Of a stretch of DNA of 5,941 nt, positions 5,631-5,941 are shown piece after piece. The DNA is from Candidatus Peribacteraceae bacterium. GTDB taxonomy: Bacteria; Patescibacteriota; Gracilibacteria; Peribacterales; Peribacteraceae. The translations under genes and the position numbers were made by a program. The stretch's first letter is position 1; every line of letters starts with the position of its first letter. Below the pieces are notes generated by a model. The model ran no database searches. It saw nothing but the letters and a program-made list of their open reading frames with translations, and was not told the origin of the DNA. Location: contig JAQUNQ010000069.1 of assembly GCA_028717505.1 (NCBI GenBank), positions 1 to 5,941 of the forward strand, given 5' to 3'.

Positions 5631-5941
5631 ATGACGTACCTGCCCGGCCTCGCGAAAACCGATCCTGAGATTCGTGATCTCATCATCGCCGAGGAGAAGC
5701 GACAGTGGGACAAGGTGCGCCTCATCCCCTCGGAGAACTACGCGTCGCGGGCGGTCCTGGAGGCATCGGGGAGTGTGCTCACGAACATCTACTCGGAAGG
5801 ATTCCCCGGGAAGAGGTACTACGAGGGGCAGCAGTACACCGATGCCATCGAGACCCTCGCGATCGAGCGGGCCAAGAGAGCCTTCGGCGTGGATCACGCG
5901 AACGTCCAGCCCTACTCGGGGAGCCCCGCGAACATGGCCGG
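5631..5941 (+). CDS. glyA: serine hydroxymethyltransferase, N-terminal part (cut by window edge)
   Basis: 103 complete codons are visible. The PLP enzyme GlyA interconverts serine and glycine while forming 5,10-methylene-THF from THF, the main one-carbon source for thymidylate and purines. Diagnostic motifs are LIPSENYAS (31-39, family LIASENFxS), NIYSEGFPGKRYYEGQQYTD (52-71, with the Tyr54 and Tyr64 positions of the family), E-x-L-A-I-E-R-A-K-x-x-F-G, and QPYSGSPANMA near the edge. The PLP lysine lies beyond the window. ATG 5631 matches the family N-terminus. The 31 bases before it are nearly all pyrimidine, with no Shine-Dalgarno. It follows the cyclo-ligase on the same strand. Confidence 0.95.
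   Translation, partial: MTYLPGLAKTDPEIRDLIIAEEKRQWDKVRLIPSENYASRAVLEASGSVLTNIYSEGFPGKRYYEGQQYTDAIETLAIERAKRAFGVDHANVQPYSGSPANMA

Noticed and set aside
1..5941. Defence system, CRISPR array, transposon or tRNA
   Set aside because: I found no repeat-spacer array, transposase, terminal inverted repeats or cloverleaf; all recognisable genes are housekeeping or exported-protein genes.

Overview
The window is GC-rich bacterial DNA with six genes or gene pieces and very short spacers. It reads like a chromosome segment of a small-genome bacterium, not a mobile region. The organism cannot be named from the sequence alone. The DnaX sequence, in which the cysteine zinc module is replaced by a cysteine-free segment, and the compact layout make me think of a GC-rich Patescibacteria/CPR lineage, possibly near Peregrinibacteria/Peribacteria. 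That is recollection and inference, not a search result. TGA ends several genes, so the standard code (not the Gracilibacteria UGA=Gly code) fits.

Layout. Bases 1-71 (minus) hold the first codons of dCTP deaminase (dcd). It is divergent from a 607-residue protein of unknown function (157-1980, plus) that carries an internal duplication of about 120 residues. A DM13-domain lipoprotein (1977-2573, plus) follows with an ATGA overlap, so the two are probably one operon. A DsbA-like thiol-disulfide lipoprotein (2578-3171, minus) converges on it with only 4 bases between the stops. dnaX, the clamp-loader tau/gamma subunit, is divergent from that (3267-4760, plus). A 187-base spacer with two strong G/C-rich hairpins leads to 5-formyltetrahydrofolate cyclo-ligase (4948-5544, plus). 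After 86 bases comes the start of glyA, serine hydroxymethyltransferase (5631 to the window edge, plus).

Function. The last two genes form a folate one-carbon pair: GlyA makes 5,10-methylene-THF, and the cyclo-ligase recovers 5-formyl-THF, a side product of GlyA that inhibits it. dcd and dnaX serve nucleotide supply and replication. The two lipoproteins in the middle act outside the membrane and may both relate to redox or protein folding, but the DM13 protein lacks the cysteine usual for that domain.

The most striking general signal is at the gene starts. None of the seven has a usable Shine-Dalgarno sequence. At least three (dcd, the 607-residue gene, dnaX) have a TAnnnT -10-like hexamer ending only 8-9 bases before the ATG, the geometry expected of leaderless or nearly leaderless mRNAs. 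Several starts instead have a C/T-rich run directly before the ATG. No RNA genes, CRISPR arrays, insertion sequences or attachment sites were seen. No spacer exceeds 190 bases.
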